From the NCBI GenBank assembly GCA_944390895.1, contig CALXRQ010000009.1, positions 1 to 51,795 of the forward strand: 51,795 nucleotides of DNA. The letters run 5' to 3'. Source of the DNA: an uncultured Alphaproteobacteria bacterium. Lineage in GTDB: Bacteria > Pseudomonadota > Alphaproteobacteria > RF32 > CAG-239. The position numbers and the translations under genes are program-made. Shown here in pieces: positions 15,225 through 24,731 of this stretch. Each line of letters starts with the position of its first letter. Position 1 is the first letter of the stretch. The notes under the pieces were generated by a model. It had not been told where the DNA came from and did not search any database. It was given only the letters and a program-made list of their open reading frames with translations.

Positions 15225-17006
15225 ATGCAGGAGTTTATCGGCAATTTTCACTTTTTGCGTCCCTGGTGGCTGCTGGCTCTGGTGCTGCCGATTTTTTTCT
15301 ATGTCAGATATTTTCGCGGAATTCGCAACAAGTCTTCGTGGGAAAACGTCTGCGACAAAAAGCTGCTCAATTTTCTTTTAATCAAAGGTTCTTCCGTTCA
15401 GCGGCGCATTCTGGGATTTTTGGGCATGAGCGCCTTTGTCGCCGGTATCTTTGCCATTGCCGGACCTTCCTGGCAAAAACAGGAAGCACCGTCGATGGCA
15501 CCGGAGAATCCGGTTATGATTTTGCTGAACCTGTCTTCGGACATGAAGGAAAAGGACCTGACGCCAAGCCGGCTGGAACGTGCAAAATATAAAATCATCG
15601 ATTTGCTTAACGGTCTGAAATCGGCTCAAAGCGGGCTTATCGTCTATACGAACGAACCCTTTCTGATTACCCCTTTGACAGAAGACAAGGAAATCATTAT
15701 CAACCTTTTGCCGGCCGTCAATTATGATATTATGCCGTCTAACGGCGACCGACTGGACCGAGCCATAGATCTGGCGGTGGAAAAATTTAAGAATGCCGGT
15801 TACTTTAACGGCAATATCGTTATCTTCAGCCCCGACGTCGGTCAAAGGTTCGATCTGGCGCTGGAGGCGGCCAAAAACGCTCAGAACGACAAATATGCGG
15901 TAAGCGTTCTGGCCGTAAGCAGAGAGAACAACGAAAAACTCAAACTCATAAGCAAATACGGCGGCGGCGTTTATGAAAACCTGAGCAGCTCCGATCGGGA
16001 TGTCGGCGCCATTGATTCTTTTATCAACACGCACATCAGCGAACTCAAACTCAGCGACAATATGCAGTCTACCTGGAAAGACGCCGGTTATTATCTGAGC
16101 ATTATTCCCCTGCTCTGCTGTCTGTATTTTTTCCGCCGCGGCATTTTTGTCATCGCACTGCTGCTCGGCGTCAGCAAAACGGCTCAGGCTCAAATGCCCG
16201 ATATGTTCTTAAACAGCAATCAGCAGGGCTATCAGGCTTTCAGCCGGGGAGATTTTAAGACCGCCGCAGAAAAATTTGAAGATGCCAACTGGAAAGCTTC
16301 CGCCTTGTACCGGCTCGGCGACTATAAGGCGGCACTGAAATCCTTTGAACAGGCAAATGACGCAACCGGCTTGTACAATCAGGGCAACGCGTTGGCCAAA
16401 GGCGGAAAGATTCCCGAGGCCATCAAAAAATATGAAGAGGTTTTGAAGCTTGAACCCGAACACGAAGATGCAAAATTCAATCTGGAATATTTGAAACGGC
16501 AGCAACAGCAAAACCAGCAGAATCAGCTGCAGAACCAACAAAATAATCAACAGCAGCAGGCTCAGGACAACCAGCAGCAATCCCAAAACAATCAGGGTGA
16601 CAATCAAGAGGCGCAAAACAGTCCCGAAAACGGCGAACAAAACCAACAGGAACCGGACAATAAGCAGCAAGACCAGAAAGATGCCCAAAGCGGAGAAAAT
16701 CAACAAACGCCGCAGGATACACAGCAGGGCCAAGGAGAGGAGCAGCCCCAGCAGGGAGATGAAAGCGATGACGAACGTCCCCGTAACAATCAGCCGCAGG
16801 GCGCTTCCGCCGAACCGCAAAACGAAGGCGATGAAGAACGCGAAACCAATGCGGCCGGAGGCAACGAAAAAGAAGACGGCGGCGAAAACGACGAAGAACG
16901 ACAGGCCCGGATACAAAAGTTTCGCGAAATTCCCGAAGATCCGGGCGGGCTTTTGAAAGCGTTTATTGCCAAAGAATACAGATTAAACCGATATGGAGAT
17001 GAGTGA
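15225..17006 (+). CDS. batB: BatB/BatC fusion: vWA plus TPR
   Basis: 593 residues from the ATG at 15225, preceded by a near-perfect AGGAGG; upstream in-frame starts lie inside batA. Order: two N-terminal helices (about 12-28 and 62-80); a vWA domain (about 95-275); a transmembrane helix (about 295-325); TPR repeats (about 340-420); a long Gln/Asn-rich acidic linker (about 425-560); and a conserved end with DPGGLLKAF, typical of BatC. The vWA adhesion site is degenerate: the DxSxS position reads N102-L-S-S-D106, so metal binding is doubtful. BatB and BatC are separate genes in some bacteria; here they are one. It overlaps batD by a few bases at the stop. Confidence 0.85.
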   Translation: MQEFIGNFHFLRPWWLLALVLPIFFYVRYFRGIRNKSSWENVCDKKLLNFLLIKGSSVQRRILGFLGMSAFVAGIFAIAGPSWQKQEAPSMAPENPVMILLNLSSDMKEKDLTPSRLERAKYKIIDLLNGLKSAQSGLIVYTNEPFLITPLTEDKEIIINLLPAVNYDIMPSNGDRLDRAIDLAVEKFKNAGYFNGNIVIFSPDVGQRFDLALEAAKNAQNDKYAVSVLAVSRENNEKLKLISKYGGGVYENLSSSDRDVGAIDSFINTHISELKLSDNMQSTWKDAGYYLSIIPLLCCLYFFRRGIFVIALLLGVSKTAQAQMPDMFLNSNQQGYQAFSRGDFKTAAEKFEDANWKASALYRLGDYKAALKSFEQANDATGLYNQGNALAKGGKIPEAIKKYEEVLKLEPEHEDAKFNLEYLKRQQQQNQQNQLQNQQNNQQQQAQDNQQQSQNNQGDNQEAQNSPENGEQNQQEPDNKQQDQKDAQSGENQQTPQDTQQGQGEEQPQQGDESDDERPRNNQPQGASAEPQNEGDEERETNAAGGNEKEDGGENDEERQARIQKFREIPEDPGGLLKAFIAKEYRLNRYGDE

Positions 17007-17008
17007 CA

Positions 17009-18778
17009 ATGAAAAGATTTTTAAGTTTGCTTTTAGTCAGTTTGTTGTTCAGCGGCGCGGCCCGGGCCGATTTTACGCAGGCAACCGTCAACCGCAGCAC
17101 GGTTCCGTTCGGACAAAGTTTTATGCTGACCGTGGAAACCGATGTCTCAAATCCGCAAAAACCGGATTTCGGCGTGCTGGAGAAAGATTTCAACATCTAT
17201 TCCCAAGGCTATGTTTCCAACGTTTCGTTTATCAACGGGCAACAGACGTCCACTTCCGGCTGGCAACTGATTTTAATGCCTAAGCAAAAAGGCAGTTTTA
17301 CAATTCCGGCTTTTGACATCAACGGCGCAAGCAGCCAGCCGATAACCATTAACGTAACGGAGAGCGGCGGCACGGCCGATGACGGAAATGCGGCGCCGAC
17401 ATACAGGATGAGCGCGCGGATAAGCAACAACGCGCCTTATGTTCAGCAGGAAGTCATTTATAAAGTCAGCCTGTTTGACGGCGGCGGTCTGCAGGGAAGC
17501 GAACCTACTTTTACGACCAGCCGCGACTGGGTTATCCGCTCTTTGGGAGAACCTGAAGTGCGGCCGATGGTCGTCAACGGCAAAAAAAGCCGTGAAATTG
17601 TTTTCAGCTATGCCCTGTTTCCGCAGAGAAGCGGCAGACTGGAAATCCCGCAGGCTCATTTTGAAGGCTTTTACCTGACCAAAAACAAACGCAGCATTGA
17701 TCCGTTTGAGCGTTTGTTCGGCGATGACATACGCAGCGCCCTGCTCGGCGACACGGACTTTTTTGCGGCCAGAAATCCGGTGCGGTTGTCTACCGAACCC
17801 GTCAGCGTCGAAGTTAAGCCAATCCCGGCTCAAAACAACGGACATTGGTGGCTGCCGGCCAAGGACGTGGTTCTGGCGCAGCAGTGGGAACCGCAAAACC
17901 CAAAATTTAAGGTCGGGGAAGCCGTCAACCGCACGGTATACATTAAAGCCGACGGAGTTTTGGACAATCAGCTGCCGGATCTGAAGTTTGCTGCAATCAA
18001 AGGCCTTAAACAATATCCGGAAAAACCCGAAAGCGAAATGAAGGCAGAGAACGGATCCGTCGTTTCAATTGCCAAAATTTCAAACGTATATATTCCGACC
18101 GCCGCCGGCAAAATGACCATTCCGGCCGCAGAGGTAGACTGGTTCAACGTTAACAGCGGCAAGTATGAAAAAGCATCGCTTCCGGCCATGGAGATAGAAG
18201 TGGAACCGAGCGCTCCGGGACAGATAATGCCAAGCGAAACGCCCGCGGCAGCACCCGATGCAAACGAGATAAAAAGCGACACGCCTGAAGAGCGCAGCAA
18301 AAACATCAAGAACATTGTCCAAGATACGAAAGCCCTGATTGGCGGAGAAGCCGCAACGACAGGCTTTACCAATACCGAAATCGTCATTCTGCTGCTCGGT
18401 GCATTCGGCTTCGGCATTTTAATCAGCTATATGCTGATGAAACCCAGCGGGAGCAAAGAACACGAAGATATTCGCGATTATCGCCGACAACTGGTTAAGG
18501 CCGCTCAGGCTAAAGATCTCCGGACGCTGCGCGACGCCATATTGGGATGGTGCCGGCAAAAATACGGCGCGGCAAAAGTCAGCAGCTTTAACGACGTAAA
18601 CAAACTGGTCAAAGACAAAAGCTTTGCCGAGGAGCTTGACAAACTTACGGCGGCTCTTTATGCCGATAACGGCAGCGAATGGGACGCCGGTGCGTTCTTG
18701 AAAAGCTTTGAAAAAATTGACAAGAAAAAAATAAACCAAAAATCCGAGGCAAAACTGCTGCCCGACTTATACAAATGA
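17009..18778 (+). CDS. batD: BatD-like periplasmic protein
   Basis: 589 residues. A cleavable signal peptide (MKRFLSLLLVSLLFSGAARA, 1-20) is followed by a large beta-rich periplasmic region with the FTQATVNRSTVPFGQSFML opening typical of BatD, then one transmembrane helix (about 455-475) and a cytosolic helical tail of about 110 residues. I chose the ATG at 17009 because it opens the signal peptide directly; a GTG at 17003 is only 4 bases from the GGAG. It directly follows batB and is the last recognised Bat gene. Confidence 0.85.
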   Translation: MKRFLSLLLVSLLFSGAARADFTQATVNRSTVPFGQSFMLTVETDVSNPQKPDFGVLEKDFNIYSQGYVSNVSFINGQQTSTSGWQLILMPKQKGSFTIPAFDINGASSQPITINVTESGGTADDGNAAPTYRMSARISNNAPYVQQEVIYKVSLFDGGGLQGSEPTFTTSRDWVIRSLGEPEVRPMVVNGKKSREIVFSYALFPQRSGRLEIPQAHFEGFYLTKNKRSIDPFERLFGDDIRSALLGDTDFFAARNPVRLSTEPVSVEVKPIPAQNNGHWWLPAKDVVLAQQWEPQNPKFKVGEAVNRTVYIKADGVLDNQLPDLKFAAIKGLKQYPEKPESEMKAENGSVVSIAKISNVYIPTAAGKMTIPAAEVDWFNVNSGKYEKASLPAMEIEVEPSAPGQIMPSETPAAAPDANEIKSDTPEERSKNIKNIVQDTKALIGGEAATTGFTNTEIVILLLGAFGFGILISYMLMKPSGSKEHEDIRDYRRQLVKAAQAKDLRTLRDAILGWCRQKYGAAKVSSFNDVNKLVKDKSFAEELDKLTAALYADNGSEWDAGAFLKSFEKIDKKKINQKSEAKLLPDLYK

Positions 18779-18785
18779 CGGTAAA

Positions 18786-19400
18786 ATGTTCAGCGAAGAC
18801 TTATTTGAAATAAAAAACAGCGATTTGTTCATTGTCGATTTAATGTACGCCGGCCTTGAAAATATGACTATGTGTCCGGTTTATGAGCGCATCGGTTTCG
18901 GCAACCGGGCCTTTGTCCGTAAAGAAATGCTGGAAAAGCTGGAGAAACTGACGCCGTTCCTCCGCCGGCAGCAGCTGAAACTCAAAATATGCGACGCCTA
19001 CCGGCCGCCGATCGCTCACGAGATGTTGCACGACATTGTTCCCATTCCCGTTTTTTTCGCCGACTCCTGTCAACGTTCCCTGCATTGCCGGGGCGCAGCC
19101 ATAGACTGTTGCCTGTGTTATGAAGACGGCCGGGAACTCGTTTATCCGACCCGGATTGACGCCTATGAAAAACAATATGCCGAACAGCTGATGAGCGGGA
19201 ACGAAGAAAATTTTTCCCGGCATCTGCAAAAAGCGCGGCACGATTATCAAAATCCCGATATGCCGGATGAAATTGCCAACCGCAACCAGCTGAAAGAACT
19301 GATGGAAAGCATCGGACTTGAAGCCATCCCTCACGAATGGTGGCACTATAATCTACCTAACGGCGCCGATTATCCGCTGATTGTCTGGAAAAAAGACTGA
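18786..19400 (+). CDS. ddpX: D-Ala-D-Ala dipeptidase (VanX/DdpX family)
   Basis: 204 residues, family M15D. These zinc enzymes hydrolyse D-alanyl-D-alanine released from or destined for peptidoglycan. Expected residues are present: Arg73 in DAYRPP, zinc ligands His100 and Asp107 in LHCRGAAID, catalytic Glu184 and zinc ligand His187 in HEWWHY. There is no signal peptide, so it should act in the cytoplasm. It starts 7 bases after batD and is probably transcribed with the Bat operon, though the ribosome site is weak. No VanA- or VanH-like gene is nearby, so a role in dipeptide use or wall turnover fits better than resistance. Confidence 0.85.
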   Translation: MFSEDLFEIKNSDLFIVDLMYAGLENMTMCPVYERIGFGNRAFVRKEMLEKLEKLTPFLRRQQLKLKICDAYRPPIAHEMLHDIVPIPVFFADSCQRSLHCRGAAIDCCLCYEDGRELVYPTRIDAYEKQYAEQLMSGNEENFSRHLQKARHDYQNPDMPDEIANRNQLKELMESIGLEAIPHEWWHYNLPNGADYPLIVWKKD

Positions 19401-19416
19401 TTTTAATCCGCGGATA

Positions 19417-21186
19417 TTATTTGAACTGGGCGTTATAAAGCGCTTTATAGGCGCCGCCCTCAATCTTGAGCAATTCGCGGTGAGTCCCCTGTTCAACCAC
19501 TTCGCCGTTGTTAATGACAACAATATTGTCAGCATTCTGAACGGTTGAAAGGCGGTGGGCAATGACAAAAACCGTGCGGTCTTTCATCAGGTTTTCAATT
19601 GCCTTCTGTACTACGGCTTCCGATTTGTTATCCAAAGCGGAGGTAGCTTCGTCCAAAATGACAATCGGCGCATTTTTGATGAAAGCGCGGGCGATGGACA
19701 GACGTTGACGCTGGCCGCCCGACAAAAGGCTGCCGCGTTCGCCGATTTCGGTGTCCAGCCCCCGCTCCGCCTCCAGAACAAAGTCTTCCAAACAGGCCAT
19801 TTTCACCGCGTTCATAACCTCTTCTTCCGTGGCGTCTTCCTTGCCCAGCAGAATATTGTCGCGAATGGTGCCGGAAAACAAAAAATTATCCTGAAAGACC
19901 ACAGCGATTTTATCGCGCAGGCTTTCGACCGTCAAATCCCGGATATCGGTTCCGTCAATGCTGACCGCACCGGAAGCAACATCGTAAAAACGCGGGATAA
20001 GGTTGACAATCGTACTTTTGCCGCCGCCGGAATTGCCGACCAGCGCCACGGTGGTTCCGGCTTTGATGTCCAGATTAATGTTTTTCAATACCGGAACGCC
20101 CGGATCGTATTCAAAGCAGACGTCCTTAAATCTGATGGACTTTTTGACTCTTTCCAGTTTTTGGGCATCCGGTTTGTTGGTGATTTCGGGTTTCAGTTCC
20201 AAGATGTCGGTAATGCGCTCAATGGCCAGAAAAGAAAGCTGGACGGCATTAAAGCTTTTGCCGATGTTTTTTATCGGGTTATAAAGCATAATCAGCGCAG
20301 TGATGAAAGATACAAAACTGCCGCTGGTGATGGTGCCGTTGACAATCAGATAACTGCCGTAACCGATGACGGCGCCGACGCCGATAGAAACGGTTACATG
20401 CATCATCGGCGTCAGCCAGGCGGTTTTCTGCACCATTTTTATGCCGAGTTTGAACAGACGGCGCAGCGTTTCATCATATTTTTTATAGATTTTCTGTTGC
20501 AGATTGTAAGAGGCTATAGTTTTGCTGCCGGCATAGGTTTCGTTATATTTGGTCAGCACTGCGGCATTTTCCTTAACCGTCGCCTGCACAATGTTTTTAA
20601 TCAAACGGCGGACATAAGCCAAAGGCAAAAGCGACAGACTCAGCACAATGATGGCGATAATCGAGAGCTGCCAGGAGTTGTAAATCAAAACGCCGATCAG
20701 AGACACGGAAGAAAAAATGCGCGAGGTGAAAGTGCGGATATTGTCCAGCAGTCCGGTGCAGGAAGTGTCGACATCCTGCGAAAAACGCTGAATGATGATG
20801 CCGGAATCGTTTTTGTCATAAAAGGCGGGCTCCAGGTAAAGCAGTTTGTGGTACAGCGCCCGTTTGACGTCCTGCGTGATTTTCATCCCAACCCAGGAGT
20901 TCATATAGGCGGCGATATAGTTCAACGCCCCCTGAAAAACCGTAAACGCCACAATGACCAGCGGGATAAAAGCCGGAGACTGAGCCGACTTGTCAACCAG
21001 CACAATGTCCATATAAGGCTTTAAGGCCAGCGCGATAACGGCATCCAGCGCACCGATGGGAATACACAGAGCAACGGCAAAAATCGCACGAAACAAATAT
21101 GGCTGCACATACGGCCACAGCTTTTTATAATGGTCGGCAAAATTCATTTGCTTGGCGTCAACGGTCGCTTTTAAACTAACAGTCAT
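19417..21186 (-). CDS. msbA: MsbA-type ABC exporter
   Basis: 589 residues: a half-transporter with an N-terminal six-helix membrane domain (about 30-320) and a C-terminal ATPase. Walker A GNSGGGKST, signature LLSGGQRQRLSIARA and Walker B IVILDEATSALD are intact, with the H-loop AHRLSTV near the end. Length and domain order match MsbA, which flips lipid A core across the inner membrane; the family also includes multidrug exporters, so the substrate is inferred. It lies 18 bases after a DUF1294 gene and is probably co-transcribed with it. The last bases converge on ddpX with a 16-base gap. Confidence 0.8.
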   Translation of the reverse strand: MTVSLKATVDAKQMNFADHYKKLWPYVQPYLFRAIFAVALCIPIGALDAVIALALKPYMDIVLVDKSAQSPAFIPLVIVAFTVFQGALNYIAAYMNSWVGMKITQDVKRALYHKLLYLEPAFYDKNDSGIIIQRFSQDVDTSCTGLLDNIRTFTSRIFSSVSLIGVLIYNSWQLSIIAIIVLSLSLLPLAYVRRLIKNIVQATVKENAAVLTKYNETYAGSKTIASYNLQQKIYKKYDETLRRLFKLGIKMVQKTAWLTPMMHVTVSIGVGAVIGYGSYLIVNGTITSGSFVSFITALIMLYNPIKNIGKSFNAVQLSFLAIERITDILELKPEITNKPDAQKLERVKKSIRFKDVCFEYDPGVPVLKNINLDIKAGTTVALVGNSGGGKSTIVNLIPRFYDVASGAVSIDGTDIRDLTVESLRDKIAVVFQDNFLFSGTIRDNILLGKEDATEEEVMNAVKMACLEDFVLEAERGLDTEIGERGSLLSGGQRQRLSIARAFIKNAPIVILDEATSALDNKSEAVVQKAIENLMKDRTVFVIAHRLSTVQNADNIVVINNGEVVEQGTHRELLKIEGGAYKALYNAQFK

Positions 21187-21204
21187 ATCTTATCCTTTGG
21201 TCGG

Positions 21205-21642
21205 TTACAGCAGGCGCAGGTATTTGAGAATAATGAAAACAGCGCAAAACTCAAGAAAAATCATCAACCAGAAAATATGGCGGAAGCTTTTTTTCTGCGT
21301 TTTGTGGCGAAAAATCTTCTGAGCCAGCAACGCTCCGAGCCAGCCGCCAAGAAACTCCAAGATGTGCAGCGTGTTTTCCGGGACGCGCCATTGATGCCTG
21401 ACGGCCGCACGCTTGTCCACATAATAGGCAATAAACGTCGTGATATTGACAGAAACGGCATGAAAAACCAAAAACAGCAAAAAAGTCTTATAGGCAAAGG
21501 GCGTCACTCGAAAATAATGCGTCTCGACAAAATAGGCGGCCAAAATGACCATGGCGGCGTGCAAAATATAAAAACTGTTTTTTTGCAGCGGACGAATCAG
21601 AGCCAGCAGACCGATTAAGATTGCGGTGAACGTAATAACCAT
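21205..21642 (-). CDS. DUF1294 small membrane protein
   Basis: 145 residues with four predicted membrane helices. The central loop has the DUF1294 signature: NITTFIAYYVDKRAA followed by RVPENTLHILEFLGGWLGA and FRHKTQKKSFR. No biochemical role is established. AGGA lies 9 bases before the ATG. It is upstream of, and close to, the MsbA-type gene, which suggests a shared transcript. Confidence 0.85.
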   Translation of the reverse strand: MVITFTAILIGLLALIRPLQKNSFYILHAAMVILAAYFVETHYFRVTPFAYKTFLLFLVFHAVSVNITTFIAYYVDKRAAVRHQWRVPENTLHILEFLGGWLGALLAQKIFRHKTQKKSFRHIFWLMIFLEFCAVFIILKYLRLL

Positions 21643-21720
21643 CGTTTAATCCTGTTTATTTTAGATTCCGAAATCCGGCCAACGCGGTTCAAAACAACAT
21701 GCCGGAAATTTCCGCAAGGC

Positions 21721-21957
21721 CTATTTCGGACCGTTATACTGGCGGCAGTTCATATATGAAACATTGCGGCGGTTGAACTCTATCAGAATGCGGTTAACAA
21801 TATAAGGATCATCCTGATAGGTAAACAAACCGTCACAGAGCTCCTGAATCGGCGCCCGCCCGCTCCAGGCATTCAGCTGCTCGGGATTTTGAAAATCCGA
21901 ACGTCCGTGAGAACAGGACGCCACAAACATCAGGGCAAAAAATAAAAGTTTTTTCAA
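21721..21957 (-). CDS. Small lipoprotein, TTG start
   Basis: 78 residues, not recognised. A TTG codon at 21957 follows a strong AGGAG with 8-base spacing, and begins a lipoprotein signal (MKKLLFFALMFVASC) with the lipidated cysteine at 15. A longer frame upstream of this has no ribosome site and reads through non-coding sequence. The mature part of about 63 residues contains two further cysteines (41 and 71), which could form a disulfide. Confidence 0.7.
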   Translation of the reverse strand: MKKLLFFALMFVASCSHGRSDFQNPEQLNAWSGRAPIQELCDGLFTYQDDPYIVNRILIEFNRRNVSYMNCRQYNGPK

Positions 21958-22135
21958 AGCCTTTTCTCCTAAAACTTGGAATTTGCCCCTAAAATAACCC
22001 AGATTAAAATAAAATGCAAATGTCTTTGAACACATATCCGCCCGGAAAAAGTGAATAAGTAAAAAAATGTAAGTGAGAATTCTGAAAATTGAATTATAGT
22101 GAATGGCATGACGAATAATTAACGGGAATCCGACA

Positions 22136-22822
22136 ATGAAAAAAACTCTTATCCAATGCGGAATGATCATGCTGCTGGCCGGCTGCCAGAACGTTTTTGA
22201 AAGCAAAACGGTCGAGGTGCCGATTGACCCAGACGAGATGCTGATTGTCAATGAAGAAGACTTTTCTGACTATGACGTCACGCCCGAGGTTTATGCCATT
22301 GCGGCGACGCGGGCAACCAACAAAATGCTTGACGAAACCGAAGCTTTGTATATGCGGAAGGAACAAAAGCCCAAGCTTTATATTGCACCGATAAAAAAGA
22401 TGAAAGAAAAGCTTCCCGACGGTTTTTATTTTGCGCGCAAAACAACCGAAGACATTATCGATGGTTCCAGAAACTATACCGTGGTTGAAAATCTGGAAGA
22501 CGCCGACTACAAGCTGGAAGTCGAGGTTGACGCCGTGCCCAACCCAGAAATGCGCTCGCCGGTGATTGACTATACCCTGAAACTTGTCGACCTCAGCGAC
22601 AGCACGGATAAAACCGCGGCCGCCGGCGAAGAAAAGAAAGACGCCGCCACAGACGACGGAAAGCAGTCCCAGGATAAAGATAAAAAAGATGAGACCGCGG
22701 AAGACAAAGACAGCGAACCGTCCGGCGACGAACAAAAGGAAGAAGACAAGGACAAGAAAATTGTCGGTTCCTGGACATCAACCATGAAACAATTGCAAAA
22801 CGACGACAAGAGCTGGTGGTAA
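22136..22822 (+). CDS. LpoB-like lipoprotein
   Basis: 228 residues. Lipoprotein signal with LLAGC (cysteine 17). The central domain (about 70-150) runs KLYIAPIKKM...TTEDIID...YTVVENLEDADYKLEVEV, a pattern like the LpoB/CsgG-type domain of outer-membrane activators of penicillin-binding proteins. A highly charged Lys/Glu/Asp linker (about 155-205) and a conserved-looking end with SWTSTMK follow. The next gene begins directly after the stop and has a related domain. The role in regulating peptidoglycan synthesis is inferred from fold pattern only. Confidence 0.65.
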   Translation: MKKTLIQCGMIMLLAGCQNVFESKTVEVPIDPDEMLIVNEEDFSDYDVTPEVYAIAATRATNKMLDETEALYMRKEQKPKLYIAPIKKMKEKLPDGFYFARKTTEDIIDGSRNYTVVENLEDADYKLEVEVDAVPNPEMRSPVIDYTLKLVDLSDSTDKTAAAGEEKKDAATDDGKQSQDKDKKDETAEDKDSEPSGDEQKEEDKDKKIVGSWTSTMKQLQNDDKSWW

Positions 22823-23857
22823 ATGAAGTTTTCCGTTTGGAAAATTTTGGGTTTTGTTTTGGCGCTGACCGCAAACGCGGCGGCCGCGGACGATATTGAC
22901 GGCGGCATGGCTTTGGATTCAAGCTCTTTGGACGACGACGTTATCTCCGTTTATTCGGAGGCCTGTGAAAAAATCAAGCAGGACGAACCTAAATCTTCGG
23001 TCAGAATGAGAGCGACGGACAAAGCTTCTTTCAATGCCGTCAGCAAGGTTCCCGAAGTCAGCGAACTGGCAGAGGAATTTGACCGGCATAATTTTAATGT
23101 TCTGGTTTATAACATTGTTGACAACTATGTCTAAGATTTGGCCGTACGCACAACCAAGCAAGACAGTGAAAACATCTGTGTGGAAGTGACCGGTTATGTC
23201 AAAAAGGAAAATGTCGTTCAAGCGGCGGAAAATATGCGTCAGGCCAAACAGGAGCCGCAGACGGAGCAAAACGGCGAGCTGACGGAACAGGATTTGACAG
23301 ACAACGCTCCCGATCAGGAAGCGGCAGCGGAACAGCCGAAAACGGAAACATCCATGCCCGAAACGCAGCAAAACCTACCGCCCGACGCGGCTGCCGGACA
23401 AACGAACATTAAAGAAGACGGCGCAAAGGACAAGAAAAAACTGCTGTACATTGCCCCGGTCGAGTTTTACAACAATACGACTTCCGAAAGCCATACGCAA
23501 AGCATTCGCGAACTGTTTGCCGACAATCCCGATTTTTATATCACGGACAAAGAAGATCTGGCGGACTATGTTGTGCGATCGAAAGTCCTGCGCGCCAAAG
23601 TGGATCCGATAAACAGCAATACCAACCGTTTGCAGATGGTGCTGGCCATGGGCGTAAAAATCAAGGACAGCGGAACAACCTCGGTTGAGCATCAAAACCG
23701 TTTCATTCTCTTTTCCAGCGAGGAAGACGAGCAGAAAGTGGCGGCCGATCTGATGAAAAAGCTGTTTAAAAAGGCGTCAGAACCGGTTTTAAACAAAATA
23801 GAAAACGATATCCGCAAAAAATCAGACAACGGTTCTTTGATTACGCCCAACAAATAA
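22823..23857 (+). pseudogene. Exported LpoB-like protein interrupted by in-frame TAA
   Basis: Two frames in the same phase are separated only by the TAA at 23132-23134: residues 1-103 with a signal peptide (FVLALTANAAAA) and a following 240-residue segment. Across the stop the protein reads as one domain (VYNIVDNYV, stop, DLAVRTTKQDSENICVEVTGYV). The downstream part has only a TTG three bases after the stop and no ribosome site, so separate translation is unlikely. Its last domain (LLYIAPVEFYNN...DLADYVVRSKVL) is related to that of the preceding lipoprotein. One base change, e.g. TCA to TAA, would explain it. It may be a recent pseudogene, a sequencing error, or read-through. Confidence 0.7.
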
Positions 23858-24718
23858 TCAATCAATGCCGATGGCCGGATGACTGCTGACCGGCAGCAAC
23901 TTCCAACTGTAACTTGAAAGTTTTTCAATGTTGGCCGAACGGTAGTATTCGTTCAGCTTCTCATTCAGGGTGCTTTCCAGCTGGCGCAGAACGGCACCGT
24001 CTCCGCCGACATATATTTCAGAAACGATTTCGCTCATAACGCCTTCGGTAACGTCATAATCATAAACGCAGATGCTCTCCTTGACGTTTTCCATGATGAT
24101 ACGCTGAACGTTCTTGAAATGGTCGGTATAGTTATAGTTTTTATAACGGGTGAGAATCTGCATATAATCGCTGTCATCTTCCGGTGCATTGGGATGCGTA
24201 ATCAGCCGCTCAAGCAAATAGACGTTGCCGGTCATGGTGCAAAGCTTGAGAAGCAGCGGATAATAGTAGTCGATGGAGGCGGTCAGGGTTTCAAATCTCG
24301 GTTTCAGCAGAACCGAGGCCATCTCCAACAGACCGAGATTGAGCAGCGCATTGATGTATATGTATTCTTCAATGTCCTCCAGTTCGCCGCCGACTTCCCA
24401 TAATTTATACGCCAACGCCTTGGCCTTGGGATGATTGCCCAGCATTATCTGAGACTGCATAAACGTAATCATGGCCAGCGTATCTTCAGGATCCGCGGAA
24501 AGTTCGGCATAAATCGAACGCTCAATGCCGGAAATGATATCCGTACGGTTAAACGGCGTATTCATCAACTGAGAATACAGGAACAACACCTGGTCGTCTT
24601 CATCATATTCTTCGGCAAAGGACGGCTCGACCGCCAGAGAATCATCTGCAAAACCCTGCGGATTTTTCAACAAATCGGCACTGGAAATCTGCATATTTTT
24701 ATCATTATTCTCAACCAT
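23858..24718 (-). CDS. Helical-repeat protein of unknown function
   Basis: 286 residues, not recognised; acidic, all-helical, with TPR-like spacing (ALLNLGLLEMASVLLKPRF, YYPLLLKLCTMTGNVYLLERL). No signal peptide or membrane segment. AAAGG lies 9 bases before the ATG at 24718; a TTG nine bases earlier has no useful spacing. It begins 13 bases after the dtd stop, so the two form an operon. Confidence 0.75.
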   Translation of the reverse strand: MVENNDKNMQISSADLLKNPQGFADDSLAVEPSFAEEYDEDDQVLFLYSQLMNTPFNRTDIISGIERSIYAELSADPEDTLAMITFMQSQIMLGNHPKAKALAYKLWEVGGELEDIEEYIYINALLNLGLLEMASVLLKPRFETLTASIDYYYPLLLKLCTMTGNVYLLERLITHPNAPEDDSDYMQILTRYKNYNYTDHFKNVQRIIMENVKESICVYDYDVTEGVMSEIVSEIYVGGDGAVLRQLESTLNEKLNEYYRSANIEKLSSYSWKLLPVSSHPAIGID

Positions 24719-24731
24719 AAGCCTCAACCTT

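Noticed and set aside
18786-19400. Vancomycin-resistance locus
   Set aside because: Only a VanX/DdpX-type dipeptidase is present; no VanA, VanH or VanRS genes are nearby.
19555-21024. Plus-strand open frame of 489 codons
   Set aside because: Antisense to the MsbA-type ABC gene, which has all ATPase motifs.
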